Below are positions 12,923-26,933 of a DNA stretch of 64,000 bases, in pieces. The notes under the pieces were generated by a model that saw only the letters and a list, made by a program, of their open reading frames with translations, was not told the DNA's origin and made no database searches. Source of the DNA: Gymnopilus junonius. Lineage: Eukaryota; Basidiomycota; Agaricomycetes; Agaricales; Galerinaceae. The first letter of the stretch is position 1; each line of letters begins with the position of its first letter. The stretch lies in assembly GCA_015501075.1 (NCBI GenBank), contig JADNYJ010000114.1, positions 62,001 through 126,000 of the forward strand. Reading direction: 5' to 3'. A program made the translations under genes and the position numbers.

Positions 12923-13870
12923 CTACTTCGGGGTGCGCATCGTACAAATGATCGCCATGAAGTCTTCTCCAGAAAGTCGGACTTTCCCTCTGCGGTAGCG
13001 GAAGTCGGCATGAATGATAAATACGGTCTGGTATCCAACCTTTTTGCCACTCGTGTCCTTGAGGCTCTGGGTAACCGCAAGGAGGAGGAAACTTGAAGAA
13101 CGTGGCTTGCATCGCATAGATGTAGTTTGGAATATTAGGGTTAACGCCTGAAACTGGATGGAAATGACCGCACGTTATCCAGAGCGCCTGGTTTCTAGTA
13201 AGTAATTTGGGATGATAAAGCTCAGAAAGTGATGTCAAACTTACGATTCCATTCTCTGCGAAGCGTTTTACCAGGAGTGAAAACTTGTCTTGGCGACGAC
13301 ACCTCATTACCATCTCCCTCGACCTTTTGCAGATGGTTGTCAGCTCATTCGCTGCAACATCCTCGCCTGACGCTAGCAGGAAGATATATCCATAATTTCT
13401 GGAGGGAGTACCGAATCCTCAATTGGGCCGTAGATGAATGGATCTGATATCGATGAAGAGAGGTCAGAACTGGAAGAAATAACACCAACAAGGTCGAGGT
13501 GGATGTATGCAGGAACAAATCCTCCTGTCCAGGCCTTCGGCGTCCATGCCTCATCGGATCTTATCAACTTCGGTATCGTATCAAACAAAGCGTGATGGTC
13601 CATCCCCTCCATTCCGAGCGGCCCATCGCGAGCAAGTCTCCACTTGAAATCTTGGCTCATGGTTTCTTCGGATGTTCCATCTCGAGAGTATACAGTATAC
13701 GGCGAGCTTATCGTTCCCTTGCCATCTGGATGGAAGGTTATTCTCTCTGGGACGATATACCAAAGGCTGGGATCGAGGTTATACCAAGTGCGCGACACTG
13801 TCTGTGCGATCTTCAAGGAGCTTGGCGATGTCTGATCGCAGACATCTGCGGATGGAAGGGGAATAAACAT
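12923..13870 (-). CDS. Unrecognised multi-exon protein
   Basis: The first exon starts at an ATG at 13870 and encodes SLKIAQTVSRTWYNLDPSLW and ITFHPDGKGTISSPYTVYSRD. After a probable intron ending at an acceptor near 13394, a second block reads GYIFLLASGEDVAANEL and KFSLLVKRFAENGI. A third block ends GYQTVFIIHADFRYRRGKVR and EDFMAIICTMRTPK, stop at 12923. The composition is protein-like and the codon phases largely connect, but I do not recognise the family. The junction between the second and third blocks is uncertain, because simple splicing at 13243 gives an early stop. Confidence 0.45.
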
Positions 13871-14457
13871 CAGATTCGTCGGTGAGTATTGTCGTAGTTT
13901 TTGGCGAAGATGTAGGAAGTGTTGTTAAGAATGGGCTCGCGACTTGACCCTATAAGGCTATAAATATGATCCGTTTCTAGAACCGTATGGGTAGACCACG
14001 TGGAGAGTAGTAAATGACCCCTATCGACAATCAAAAAAAGGTGGCTGGTTCTGTGATAGTCCGTACGTGGTCAGTAATTTCCCTTCGAGGTCCTTTTTGC
14101 TTATAATGGTATAATGGTAGCGGTCAGGTTTTACAAGCATAATTAGGTTCACTTAAGCTGGACCACGCTTCCCATCGACGACATGGAAGTCGATATCTAT
14201 TACCAATTGAATGCCAACGAGTGTCGAATTTCAAATAATGATCGACCTTATCCTCACGGCTCCAACCGGAATGGTACCATACGACCTCCTATCAGACCAG
14301 CACGCGGGTAGCAAAGGGCGGATCAACGAGGGTCTAGGGAAGACCTTAAAGGGAGGACAGTCGCCTTTCGTCTCCCTCAAGCTGGTTCTTCCGCCCCTCC
14401 CAGGAACTCATTCTTCGCAGTAGCTGGCCTACTTTGCACTCCACAAAATCCTTCATC
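13871..14457. other. Intergenic, divergent promoter region
   Basis: Lies between two divergently transcribed genes. An A-box-like stretch near 14108-14125 was examined as a possible tRNA and rejected. A 70-codon frame at 14211-14423 runs up to the next gene without its own support. Confidence 0.35.
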
Positions 14458-15117
14458 ATGATTCATCAACCAGCTTCTCTTCGCATACTTCTTTTGACAC
14501 TCATTGTCGCTATATTTTGGAACTCATTTGCTAGTGCCGCTCCTCTCGCTCCCCATCGCCAGTGCGCCAGGCTTTCGAAACGCACGGGATACACCCTCCT
14601 TGGATGGAAGGGGCTAAGAGCCGGACTCGACGCGAAGGCATATGAGAGACACCCGACGACAAGCGGAGGTGGCGAGCTTGGAGACGTATTGTATATCGCC
14701 GACGTGAGTTTTATTCCTCTTGTTTTACTAAAGTTGCAGTGTAGAAGTCTCATCGTGTAATAGGGTACTGATCTTGCTCGAAGCTTTGCTCATACCCATA
14801 TCTGCGAGATATATGCAGATACGACCGAATGGCATCACATGCCAAAGGCTTGGGTCTCACAGGCTCAGATTCATCAGCGTGTCGGTCCCCACACTTTCCC
14901 TGGAGCGGCACTTTTCGCTTCACACACGGCTGCTGGTGTACATGGGGACGCCAGTCCTTGGCAGTTAGGTATTCGTGGCTCTGACATTGGTCGAATTGGG
15001 CTCGTCGCCAAGTGCTATCCTTTGAACAATCCTTGCACCGCCCCCGGTTTGAAGATCCATTACGATCAACTATCTGCATCATGGAGTATACATGGAAAAC
15101 CTGATCGTGGCCACTAA
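14458..15117 (+). CDS. Small secreted protein, possibly ADP-ribosyltransferase-like
   Basis: Two exons (14458-14703 and 14764-15117) give 199 residues. The ATG at 14458 starts a clear signal peptide (LRILLLTLIVAIFWNSFASA). The mature part contains GYTLLGWKGLRAGLDAKAY, then GGGELGDVLYIADGTDLARSF and a region ending MPKAWV. The order of aromatic/glycine start, GGELGxxLYxxD and A.SFA resembles the layout of secreted fungal proteins with an ADP-ribosyltransferase-like fold. The catalytic residues are not evident to me, so activity is not claimed. The donor GTGAGT at 14704 is strong. There is one Cys pair plus a C-terminal CYPLNNPC. It is divergent from the unknown gene to its left. Confidence 0.65.
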
Positions 15118-16561
15118 TGTATCATGGTGAGTTGAATGGGTCCTCTATTATGAGTGGTAGCGAACTAATGGTTCTCTGACGTACTAGCAGGGATTCCATA
15201 ATTTGTACTATAATTCTGAATCGTCGGAAGCCTTGTGAACGTTGAAATGAGTGAATCTAGTATATTCAGAACAATTGATTTCCAAGTCGAGAGTGTTGTG
15301 GAATTTTAGGAACCTGATCTAGACTACAGGACGTCGAATAAATTCTTGAGCTTGGGGTTTTATATTCATTTCGCCGATCTTCAGCCCATGACAGTCACGG
15401 TCGCTGATGGACGGCTTTGTCGGCCTTCGCCGAATATCGATCAACAAATTTCAACGTCGACGAATCAATGATTGTTTCCACCACAGTCACACATCACGTC
15501 CATTCGTCAAGGCGCGTACAAGGCACGTACAAGACGAATGAAGTCCTCTTTTCAAAAGACCGGCATAGCAGATTTGCTTATCGTTGAGGTATGTCGAATA
15601 CATACTTATACTTAGCTTACATTGCATTTAACGTCGTTTCTATCTACCAGTTACGGCCCTTTGTCCTTGCGCTGTTCCTTGGGCTTCTATTGGCTCTTTC
15701 AGGTGCCAAGCTCTGCTGGTGAAGAAAGTCTAATCGCCACAGCCCAGTGGTATAGGTAGACGAAGACTGAAGTACTGACGGTCCGCGCGATCCCTTTTGA
15801 ACTTACTCCCTAGTCATTACTCATCTCTGCTTCTCCCATTATTGTCAGTCAGACCTTCTCACACCCTTTCTCATTCACATTCCTGCACTCCAGACCCTAT
15901 CTTTCTCCACAGTGAAGCGATTCTATTCCTTGAATGTCCATATTCTCACCACGAACCCTCTATATCCCCATCTGTGCTCCGCAAACGTCTGGGTTCTCAC
16001 ACCTTGATTAATCAGCCCTCACTGCCGAACGACGTCTTGCATCATTGAAAGAGGTAAGAAGTCAAGCTTGAGAGAAACCATGTTTTATAATACTCAAATT
16101 TTCCTTATGACACACCCCAGAAGCCCAACTGCTGCCCCTCGTTAATCGCCAAAGCTTCACACCGTTCTTCCCGATCTCACTCCAGGCGCGCAGTTACCTC
16201 GCTTGTGTCGATTTTCGCTCATACCAGATTTCTCTACAGCAGGAATCGATAGAAGGAGTGAAGATTTAGTGTGAAGTTATCAAGAAGGCTATGGTCATGA
16301 GGTATTTCATTAATAGCCGTCTGTCACTTGGATGTCATTGCTGATGGAATCCTGGTAGGGCCGTTTTTCACGGCGGTTAAATTTTTCCCGTTAACTCCTA
16401 CTACAAGTACCAGAGTGGCTTCGGAAGAAGTCATGCAGTAGACCACGTTACATCAGGTCCTTGTGATCGCGACATGTTCCAAACGCCCTTTTACGAAAAT
16501 TATAAGTACGTATGTACGCTGAAAGTCGAAAAAAGAATGTCAGTACTAGTATAGTCTCTCC
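15118..16561. other. No supported gene
   Basis: A serine- and leucine-rich plus-strand frame at 15797-16048 looks like pyrimidine-rich noncoding sequence. A TATAAG sequence at 16501 lies about 60 bp before the GMC-1 start and may be its core promoter. Confidence 0.4.
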
Positions 16562-18953
<2,392 letters not shown>

Positions 18954-19196
18954 GACTCGTAAAAAGCACTAGCAGTCCAGCTCGTGTGTACTTAATTTGT
19001 ACTGAAGGCCGGTGCTAGTGTACTTGGTAGTCTCGGTGCATGGCGTCAACTGTAATGCTTATCAGATCCATTTAAAACTTTATAAATCCTTGGAATATGT
19101 ACGACTAAGAGTTGACCCGCTCTTAGCTAAGTACTTTGTTTGATCAGTGTGCCAACGCGTTCAAATTTCGGGTAGCAGTACATAGTATGCCTCTGT

Positions 19197-21566
19197 TCAT
19201 TTCCAATCAGCTTTGATCAAATCTGATGCTCTTTCCGCAATCACATAGGTCGCTGCCTGTGTATGAGCGGCAGGAACAAATGGCTTGCAGTCTTGTCAGT
19301 ATTTGTTACTTTTATTACCATCAATATCAACATACCATAACGGACGCATCCACGATCCTGAGTCCTTGCGCACCCTTTACCTTGAGATCGGGATCAACGA
19401 CACCAAAATTCGCATTCTTGGGTGACATAGATGCAGTGCCAACGGGATGGAAGGCGGAGCCAGCATTATTTTCAACAAATTCCTCCAACGATTGGTCGTC
19501 CGTTACGTTTGCAAATGCTCCTGCGGGTTCGAGAATATAACCTTTCCACGCTGGAGATGCGAAGAAGCGTACAGCCGTTTTTACTGATTCCTTGAGGGCG
19601 AAAATGTCGAATTCGGAAGTTAAGAACTTGGGGTCGATAAGAGGTGGATCAAGGGGGTTATTTGATTTCAATGTTATAGAACCTCCTGCGGATTGATTAG
19701 ACTTCCATTGCAAGCACTCATTTTTATCACTCACTGGATACCGGTGTTAAATTTGCGAGCAGGACACTTACTAAATTTCCGATAACTTCTGTGAAGCCGG
19801 CACCGTTCTGTTGGAAGATAAGAATGAGTGCTTTCCTCCGGAATACTATTTACCAAAAAAAAACGTACGGAAACGGCCATTTCAAGGTGAGGCGAATTTT
19901 TTCCCGGAGATGGGTCAGGAATTGTTTTGAAGATGGGTGCGTCGTCAGGTATGCGGCTTAGTGATATATGGTCATTACCGACGTTAACCATTGGTCCCAT
20001 ACGAGTGCGTTCCCATTCTATAGTAAGCTGCGCTTTCAAGGTCGCATTATTCCTAATGCTGTGAAAGCAGTCAGATTTAATGAGAAACATGGCAGTTTGT
20101 TCTAAACATTACTTACGAATCAATGGTGTTGGTAGAGTTGGCAAAATAACCAACGGCAACCATAGGATGGTCACTCAGATTCTTGCCTACGCTTGGGAGG
20201 TTCAGGGTGGAGTGAATACCCAAATGTGCAAGTTCAATCTTATCTCCAATCCCAGAGTTGAGTAAAATATGAGGAGTCATGACGCTTCCAGCTGAGAGAA
20301 TGACCTCCTTCGAAGCAGTTATAGTTGCTAACTTTGATCCTGTTGACAGATGAATGAATTGTTGAGAACTCGAACACGTACTTCACTGGAACAAGGAACA
20401 GACCTGTACTCAATTGTACTTGCCGGAACGCCTTAATTTGCCCTTCAGATGCTACTTCAAGCACACGGGTTACGCGGGTATTCAAGACAATTTCTAGATT
20501 TGGTCTGGCGACTACGGAAGGGGTCAAATATGCTGTGGCTGCACTACTTCGCTCCCCGTTGCCTATGGTGCTTTGTAACCAGCCTTGAGAACCAAGCATT
20601 ACTTATCACTTGCGATGAGATATCTGAACAAATCACGCACCAAGCCCTAACGGCGTCCCATCATTGTAATCCAAAGTGAACGGAAACTCGCTTGCAAGGT
20701 CCTTGCTGGTTTGCAAAACTCGCTCATCAATGCCTTCAGGGAAGCCAGGTAGACTAACAGAGGTCATACCCGTTCCTTTCAGGTTATGTAAAGCGGGATT
20801 GAACTGTCCTTGGGTGTTGTGATTATCAGCAGGAGGACTCCACTTCTCATTCTGTAAAGCAATGTTCAGGTGTGCACAATTCGGTTATTCAAGACGTTCT
20901 TGAAGATCAGAGAAAGATACCTTGAGGAAGTATGGAAAGACGCTCTTCCATGACCAACCCGGATCTCCCGAGAAACTGGCGAAACGATCATAGTCAGCGG
21001 ATGATCCCCGGGTGTAGAACATGCCGTCTAAAGTAATAGCCAAAAATAAATTGGATATGGCGCACAACTATATAGATAATAGCCACGTACTGACTGCAGT
21101 ACTTCCCCCTAGAATATGTCCTCTAGGGTAATTCATTGCACGTCCACCTGCAGCCGTCTGGGGTGTAGTCGTGAAATTCCATTGGTATGTCGATGGAATA
21201 TCCAGTACCAACAATGGAACTTCTGAGTCGAGTACGCCTTCGTTACTTGAAGAATAAGGATGCGTAAGCGACCTTTCTTCCACTCAAGTATCGAAGTAGG
21301 CCCACTCACGTTGGTCCTGCTTCAATTACTAGTACTTTGAAACGTGGATTCTCCGTCAAACGATTTGCAAGTACCGATCCTGCTAAGCCGCCTACACATT
21401 TCAGTGAGCAGGTGTAATTTTTGATTGGAATGACGAACTCACCTCCAATCACAATAAAGTCGAAAGGCGACTTCTGTGGTAAATCGTTAAACGTTTGACG
21501 AATTGCACCATGGCAAGAAGAGAACAACGTGGCTGTGATTAGTCCGAGTTGAACGAGAGACGGCAT
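19197..21566 (-). CDS. GMC oxidoreductase 2, apparently intact
   Basis: Close paralogue of GMC-1 in inverted orientation, with the two stop codons about 240 bp apart. The ATG at 21566 is chosen because it begins the signal peptide PSLVQLGLITATLFSSCHGA. Visible family blocks are [67 protein letters not shown]-like sequence at about 20300, FHPVGTASMSPKNANFG with the active-site His, and PAAHTQAATYVIAERASDLI at the end. Nine or so short introns connect without any frameshift. A secreted flavoenzyme oxidising small alcohols and supplying hydrogen peroxide is the usual role. A role in terpenoid modification is only inferred from position. Confidence 0.88.
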
Positions 21567-22955
21567 ACTAAACGTATGTACCACGGCTATCTTTCGACAC
21601 CGTTGACCGCGAGGTTAAATATTTTTATTCCACGGGCCCGCTTATAGTCGCATCTCGCAATGGAGGTAGCTTGAACAAATTAACGGCTTCGATGTCACCG
21701 GTAATGTCATAGAATACGTTGGAATTTTCCCTTGAGAAGCAAGAAGGCATATGGTCACTGGCGAAGACCTTGAGACAGTCTGACATAGTGGAAATTTATA
21801 TCAAAATCGTGTTAGATAGTGACCACAGAGTAGCAATACAATCGGATCCCGGGCAGGACGGAAGCGCCGAGGGCAATAGTTCTCTAAGCGAAGGCATTTG
21901 ACTAGGATGCATCTAATGAAGGATAACCTCCTGACCTTCTGTTTTTTTATAGACTAACAGCCGTCCTTAAAACCCGTTCTGAGTCCTTTAGACGAAACTA
22001 GTTATTTTTAAGTTAGGTAGGTCATGTACTTACTGAGGCATTTACTTCTCACATTCAGGTTGGTTCTGCAGTAGATTTCCAGAGTGTGAGAGTACAGGGT
22101 TTGGCGGAGCAACAGAGGAGCCGCGAAAGATGTTTACAAGGAATAGTTTGTCAGTACACCAGCTTCCTGCGGCGCAAGGGAGGATTTTGAAGTCAGGACA
22201 AGTTTACACGTCTGTGGAGTGTGCTGCGCAGATGGTTTTGAGCGGACCGTTGCCAGCCACAGGTGCAGTACATGTCAATAAGAAGGTTCACAAGTCTTCC
22301 AGAGTCAGACAATTTACGGGCGAAGGAGGATCGAACAGGTCCCAGAAAGAGCTTTAGAGTTCAGTTAAAGATAGAAAGACAATTCCCAGGGGTCCAGAAG
22401 CCGAAGAGAATTGAACAACGCAGTCGACAACGTTCAACTTTAACTGTACAGTTTATCGGATATGGCGGGACGCTGTTGAGCGTGACGCGTGATAATGTCA
22501 TATTAGTAGTATTACGCCTTTGGTAAGTGATAGTGGGCGTGACAGTGATAGAGATTTATACACAGCAATGGCCCCTGCGAGGCCGCCGTGTCCCGAAGAT
22601 TATCCCAATGTATGCCAGCTCTCTACGTGGAGTTTACCGCTCTCAATTTTTCCATGCCAACATCTGGTTCTCTGCCTGGACGACGATCATGACTTGTTGG
22701 CTACTTGCGCACATGTTTCCTATATCAGCTCTGCTCTTCAAGTTCTTCCTTCTTATTACTACTGCTAATGAATACGCGTCCTTGTTGTCAGGGCACTCCT
22801 TCAGTTCTCTTAATATGCGGAATGCATTTAAATTTAGAGCCTCATGTATCTCGTCAATAAACCATCACTCCCTCGATCCCTCTATTCGAACCATTGTTTT
22901 CAGTCTCCTGAAGGCAGCACGTTTATTAGCAATTCAAATATTATGACACTGGCTA
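21567..22955. other. No supported gene
   Basis: Overlapping plus-strand frames between 22130 and 22946 do not share a frame or a domain. Nothing recognisable is present. The left edge is the GMC-2 promoter, with AT-rich TATA-like sequence around 21615-21635. Confidence 0.35.
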
Positions 22956-24018
22956 CTATATGTTTGTGCTGGCTCGTTCTTTCACCTGAATCTCCTTCGC
23001 TCTTATCCAGAAATCCTCTTCTCCTCTGACACCAGCCTTCCAATCATTAAGCCAATTTTGAAATGAGGGTATTTGAACGACCCTATGATCCACCATAACT
23101 CCCACATCAGGATGTCGCCCGTGCCAACGAGCCCATTGTCCCTGCAATTGCTCTTGCAGCATGTCCTCCCTGATTTCATATAATGCGACGATGAGCTTGA
23201 TCTTTGGATAGCCCTTTAAAATACCCTCGATAAATTCCGGTGTTGAACACGCCAGTGTGAGGTGCGTGAGATGAGGGAATGCGAAGACGCTCCACCAGCC
23301 ATTCCATGTGAGGACAAATCGCGCCGTAGATGAGAGATAGAGATGTGTGAGGGTCGTAAATGACACTGTATGTTTAGGCACGCCTAGTTTGCGGTTGATG
23401 TCAAGTAGACTCGCGAGATGGTGGTGAGACGTCGGAGGTTTGGAAGAGACTCGAGGAGTGGGAGAAGGGGAAATTCTATGTTCTGCACTTTTACCATGGA
23501 AATTAGGGCAATACTTCGAGCATTAGTGCAATGCTCGAGGACTTCAGCGGCAGTACGCTCCCACATTGCTATTATACAAACATGCCGGGCATACCTCATA
23601 GCTTTATCAAAGATAGGGGTTTTGGTAAGATAAATGGACTCCTTCCTTCGTATAAAGGCATCCATTTTCTCAAACGCCTATTCAGTGCGGTCGCGATGAT
23701 GATATTGTATCGAATAGGTTCTACCCTGAAATAAAGGGAAAAAAAAGGCATTGATGATTGCTGCCACACATTATCTCTTACAAGCATTACACACCATTCT
23801 TTTACCTTTTTTGCCACGAGAACAAGGGTGCTGATGCATTCAATAAATCCATAAGCAGCAAACTCGAAAATTTCCCGTTCCAGTTCAGGTGGAAAGGCTG
23901 GACTAGAGGTGTTCAACGATTTGGACAGGTGGATTGCAGTTGATTCCGATTGATTGTGAGGATCATCCATGATATCGCTGGAGAAAGATGAAAGATCAGT
24001 TTGAACGGATGGAATCAA
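22956..24018 (-). CDS. F-box-like protein, two frameshifts as sequenced
   Basis: The N-terminus contains FPPELEREIFEFAAYGFIEC, the L/F-P-x-E-x-E-x-x-F start of an F-box-like domain in basidiomycete ligase-adaptor proteins. It continues through LVAKKVKEWCVMLV. The downstream part has leucine-rich-repeat-like pieces (TAAEVLEHCTNARSIALI, SLPNLRRLT, FPHLTHLTLACS). The frame changes at a C run on the coding strand (forward GGGG at 23616-23619) and again at about 23418-23423. Adding one C at each run joins the three frames into one protein of about 350 residues. The role, probably substrate recognition for ubiquitination, is inferred from the family. The start could also be the internal ATG at 23970. 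Confidence 0.6.
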
Positions 24019-24184
24019 GAGAGATAATCATCCCTTTAATTTTAGTACGGAAACAAGTCGCCAGGCTCCAGCAAGCTGCAGGGAGTTCGGCTGGTAACAC
24101 GTGACATGCTGTAGCAAACCGCGAAAATCAAATCTGTCTTGCTCTTCCTCGCGTCTCTGCACTGTTTCCTGACTTAAATATCCA

Positions 24185-25445
24185 ATGGCTTTCCAGCTAC
24201 ATACCGAATATTCCGAACAGGCTTCTTTATCGCAATGTGAACTCGTACTCGATGAAATGTCCGAGAAAGAAGTGGAACGGATACGCAAAACAATGTTTCA
24301 AATTCAGCAAACCTGGCCGAATGAAGGTGGCTCGGATGTCGAAAGGTGGTTCAGGAAGGTCACCCAAGGCACCGATGCGATTCGTTCATGGGGTAACAAC
24401 AAGAGACAGTACAGTCGTCTAATCTCCTGGAAGAAGGGCAAGGAATTCGCTGCGGAAAATCTGTTTTTCAGGACGATCGACACGTCACGGCTATTGCCTA
24501 TGTCGCTAGCGGATTTCAGGTTCCAGTGGTACACGCATCAGGGTATCTGGAATCATCTGGATAAAAAAAAGGTCGATGGAGAATTTGGGCCCCGGAAGCA
24601 GTGGCAGTACATCGCGTTGTCGGGCTTGGTGCGTTCTATTCTCTTCTTGCTCTGACAACGTATGACTGACGCGACGCGACGCGTCTTAGATGTGGTACTT
24701 GCTCGTGATGCGTAATATGCACGATTACGGATGTGGGGATATCGCTATGGTCGTCACAGAATGGACCTCGGAGGAGATGGACATGGCATTGGACTATTGG
24801 GCTGAGCTGAGCCAAGATAAATGGACTCCAGACGAAAAGCGAGAAAAATGTGAGCCCCTCGTACCTGCGTAACTCAAAATTTATCCTAAACATACCAGTC
24901 TTTGAAATGGACAGAAAACTTCACAACTCTAATCCGTGCTTCTACCAAAATGACCTGCTCGTCCGCTCTCTCCTCTCCGATCCCGCCGTAGGATACGTCC
25001 CACGTCTCATTGTGTTCATGTCCACCAACGCAGAACATAAAGCCCGCGCACTCTTCACCGACCCATCATTCCATCCTCCTGAAGCGCTGATAGCGACTTT
25101 CCCTACCGGATGTGGCAATATTGACTGTGAAGACAACGACTGTGGCATGTTCGACTTTTCCAAGTGTCGTTCGCTGAAGAAAGGGAGTTCGATGGTGAGG
25201 AAGGATAAGTTCCCGCCGCCGGGGAACGTGAAATGTAACATGTGGGTTTGTAACGTCGAGGAGCAGGCTGGCTTTACGGGTCCGAGCAAATTTCAGAAGT
25301 GCCAGAAGTGTAAGGAGGCACTGTACTGCTGCAAGGACCACCAGGTGAGTCTCTTCGTCATTGTTTCAACTATTTTCGCTCATTTGAACGACAGGCTGGT
25401 GATTGGGCATCCCATAAGCGTGTCTGTGAAGTTCCGCCTTGCTGA
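24185..25445 (+). CDS. MYND-type zinc-finger protein
   Basis: Four exons (24185-24628, 24690-24849, 24899-25344, 25395-25445) give an intact protein of 366 residues. The C-terminus is a MYND zinc finger: CNMWVCN, then KCQKCKEALYCCKDHQ, and after the last intron AGDWASHKRVCE. The Cys-x2-Cys, CxxxHQ and HKxxC spacing is as in the family. Basidiomycetes have many such proteins with an unknown, mostly alpha-helical N-terminal region (here SEKEVERIRKTMFQIQQTWP and later DCEDNDCGMFDFSKC). MYND fingers mediate protein-protein contacts, but no catalytic SET domain is visible. It is divergent from the neighbouring F-box-like gene, sharing about 160 bp of promoter. Confidence 0.85.
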
Positions 25446-26933
25446 AAACCTGTCCGTTTTGTCATTCTAATTATATGTATTCTAATTCTTTCCTCTACAT
25501 TTCATTACGACACGCATAAGTACCCTTGTATTACTTAGTTACGACTCTTCCGTCGCTCGCATTTCCGACTGCGGGTGTCCCATTTTGCTGGCAAAAATAC
25601 ATGTCAGTGTTTTATTTTGGATCATCATCGCCAAGAATAAACTGGCTGGAAAGCATCCTTCGAAAAATGGAAGGTTAACTTTGACCGAAAAAACAAGTAT
25701 CCGTTCGGTCTTCCTGGAAAGTAAGTAGCGCACGAGCGAATGTGAACGTCCACATATATTAGGCAATAGAAACCAGATCTGAGAGCATAAAAGGGAGAGC
25801 TAAATGGGAAATACGCATGAGCAAAATGGGCGCCGAAGTCAAAGACTATAGATACATCCAAATTAGAGTCAGTGATAAACAAAATCACCTCGGGCATTCA
25901 TTTACGCAGCCCATCAATGATTGCGCACAACAAACTGGGAACTTGAAATTTCTTCCTGCATTCTGTTCCCTGACGTTTCTTCCCTTGACGTGTCTGTCGA
26001 ACAACAGCAACGCAGACAACCTGGGTACCCTGGTGTCATATCGGGAAGGTAAGCCGCATAAAGTCACTTTCATCATCATTCCGCCAAACAGAGTATAGCT
26101 GTCGAGTCTCGTAGACACTTGTCTCGAGCAGTACCAGCCTGCGTATCATTCACTCACCGCCGGTCTCTAGGGCCTCGGAGTAGAGCCTCAGCATACACTG
26201 CCTCAAAGAGATTCGTGCACTGAGCATTACTCTACATTGCAAGGCATACCTTCAAGCTCAGTTTCGACACCTGTTGATCGCCAGCAGGATTGCCGTACCA
26301 GGAAAGTCGGCAAGCCTGAGGTGCCCCAAATGTTTAGCACCGTCTCGGATCTCCCGTTTCCACGACAGTGATGATATGTTTTCCGTAATCTCTGCAATCC
26401 TGCATTCTGCGGAAAATTGAGCTAAATTAATTGTGTCATTTTCTGTAAGTCCAAGGAGATCGCTGTATATACTTATTACCCGAAATTGCACAACACTTTC
26501 ATGACGAGAAGTGAGGATTTCGACAAAGTCGACCTACCCTGATGCCAGTTGCAAGCCCGTCATAAGTGGTATTCGGGAAGGATTTTGATGTATGTATCGA
26601 GCATGATACTTGTTCCGCACAAAAATACTGTTGAATGGCGATGAGCGCTGAACACCAGCACTCCAAAGCTTGAGTATCTGCAATTCCGACTAGGCGCGCC
26701 CATTATAGCACGTGAGCATGTCTACACCTCAGAAAATTGATTGCCTGTCCCTTTCCTCCGCTGAACAACATTAAGGTTGACTCCACCTTCAGAACCTCAC
26801 CAGGGTCAGAACTGTTGTTCTACGATCGCGTTTCATGAAGACAACAGGACCGGAATTCCGATGATTGACGGCACACGATGAGGAGTACTTAGACCAGTGC
26901 GACAGTGAGTACTATCTGATTCACCACTCCCCA
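25446..26933. other. No supported gene
   Basis: Short frames on both strands only. It contains the 3' flank of the MYND gene and the promoter of GMC-3, including a CACGTG palindrome at about 26710. The CACGTG could bind a bHLH factor, but this is not tested. Confidence 0.4.

Noticed and set aside
14085..14160. A-box-like TGGTATAATGGTAGC suggesting a tRNA gene
   Set aside because: No B box at the right distance (GGTTCACTTAAG is too far from consensus), and the acceptor and anticodon stems do not form.
15797..16048. Serine/leucine-rich plus-strand open frame
   Set aside because: It follows from a pyrimidine-rich stretch. No start context, homologous motif or splice structure supports it.
22130..22946. 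Overlapping plus-strand open frames as a gene
   Set aside because: No common frame, splice signals or domain. The translations look random.
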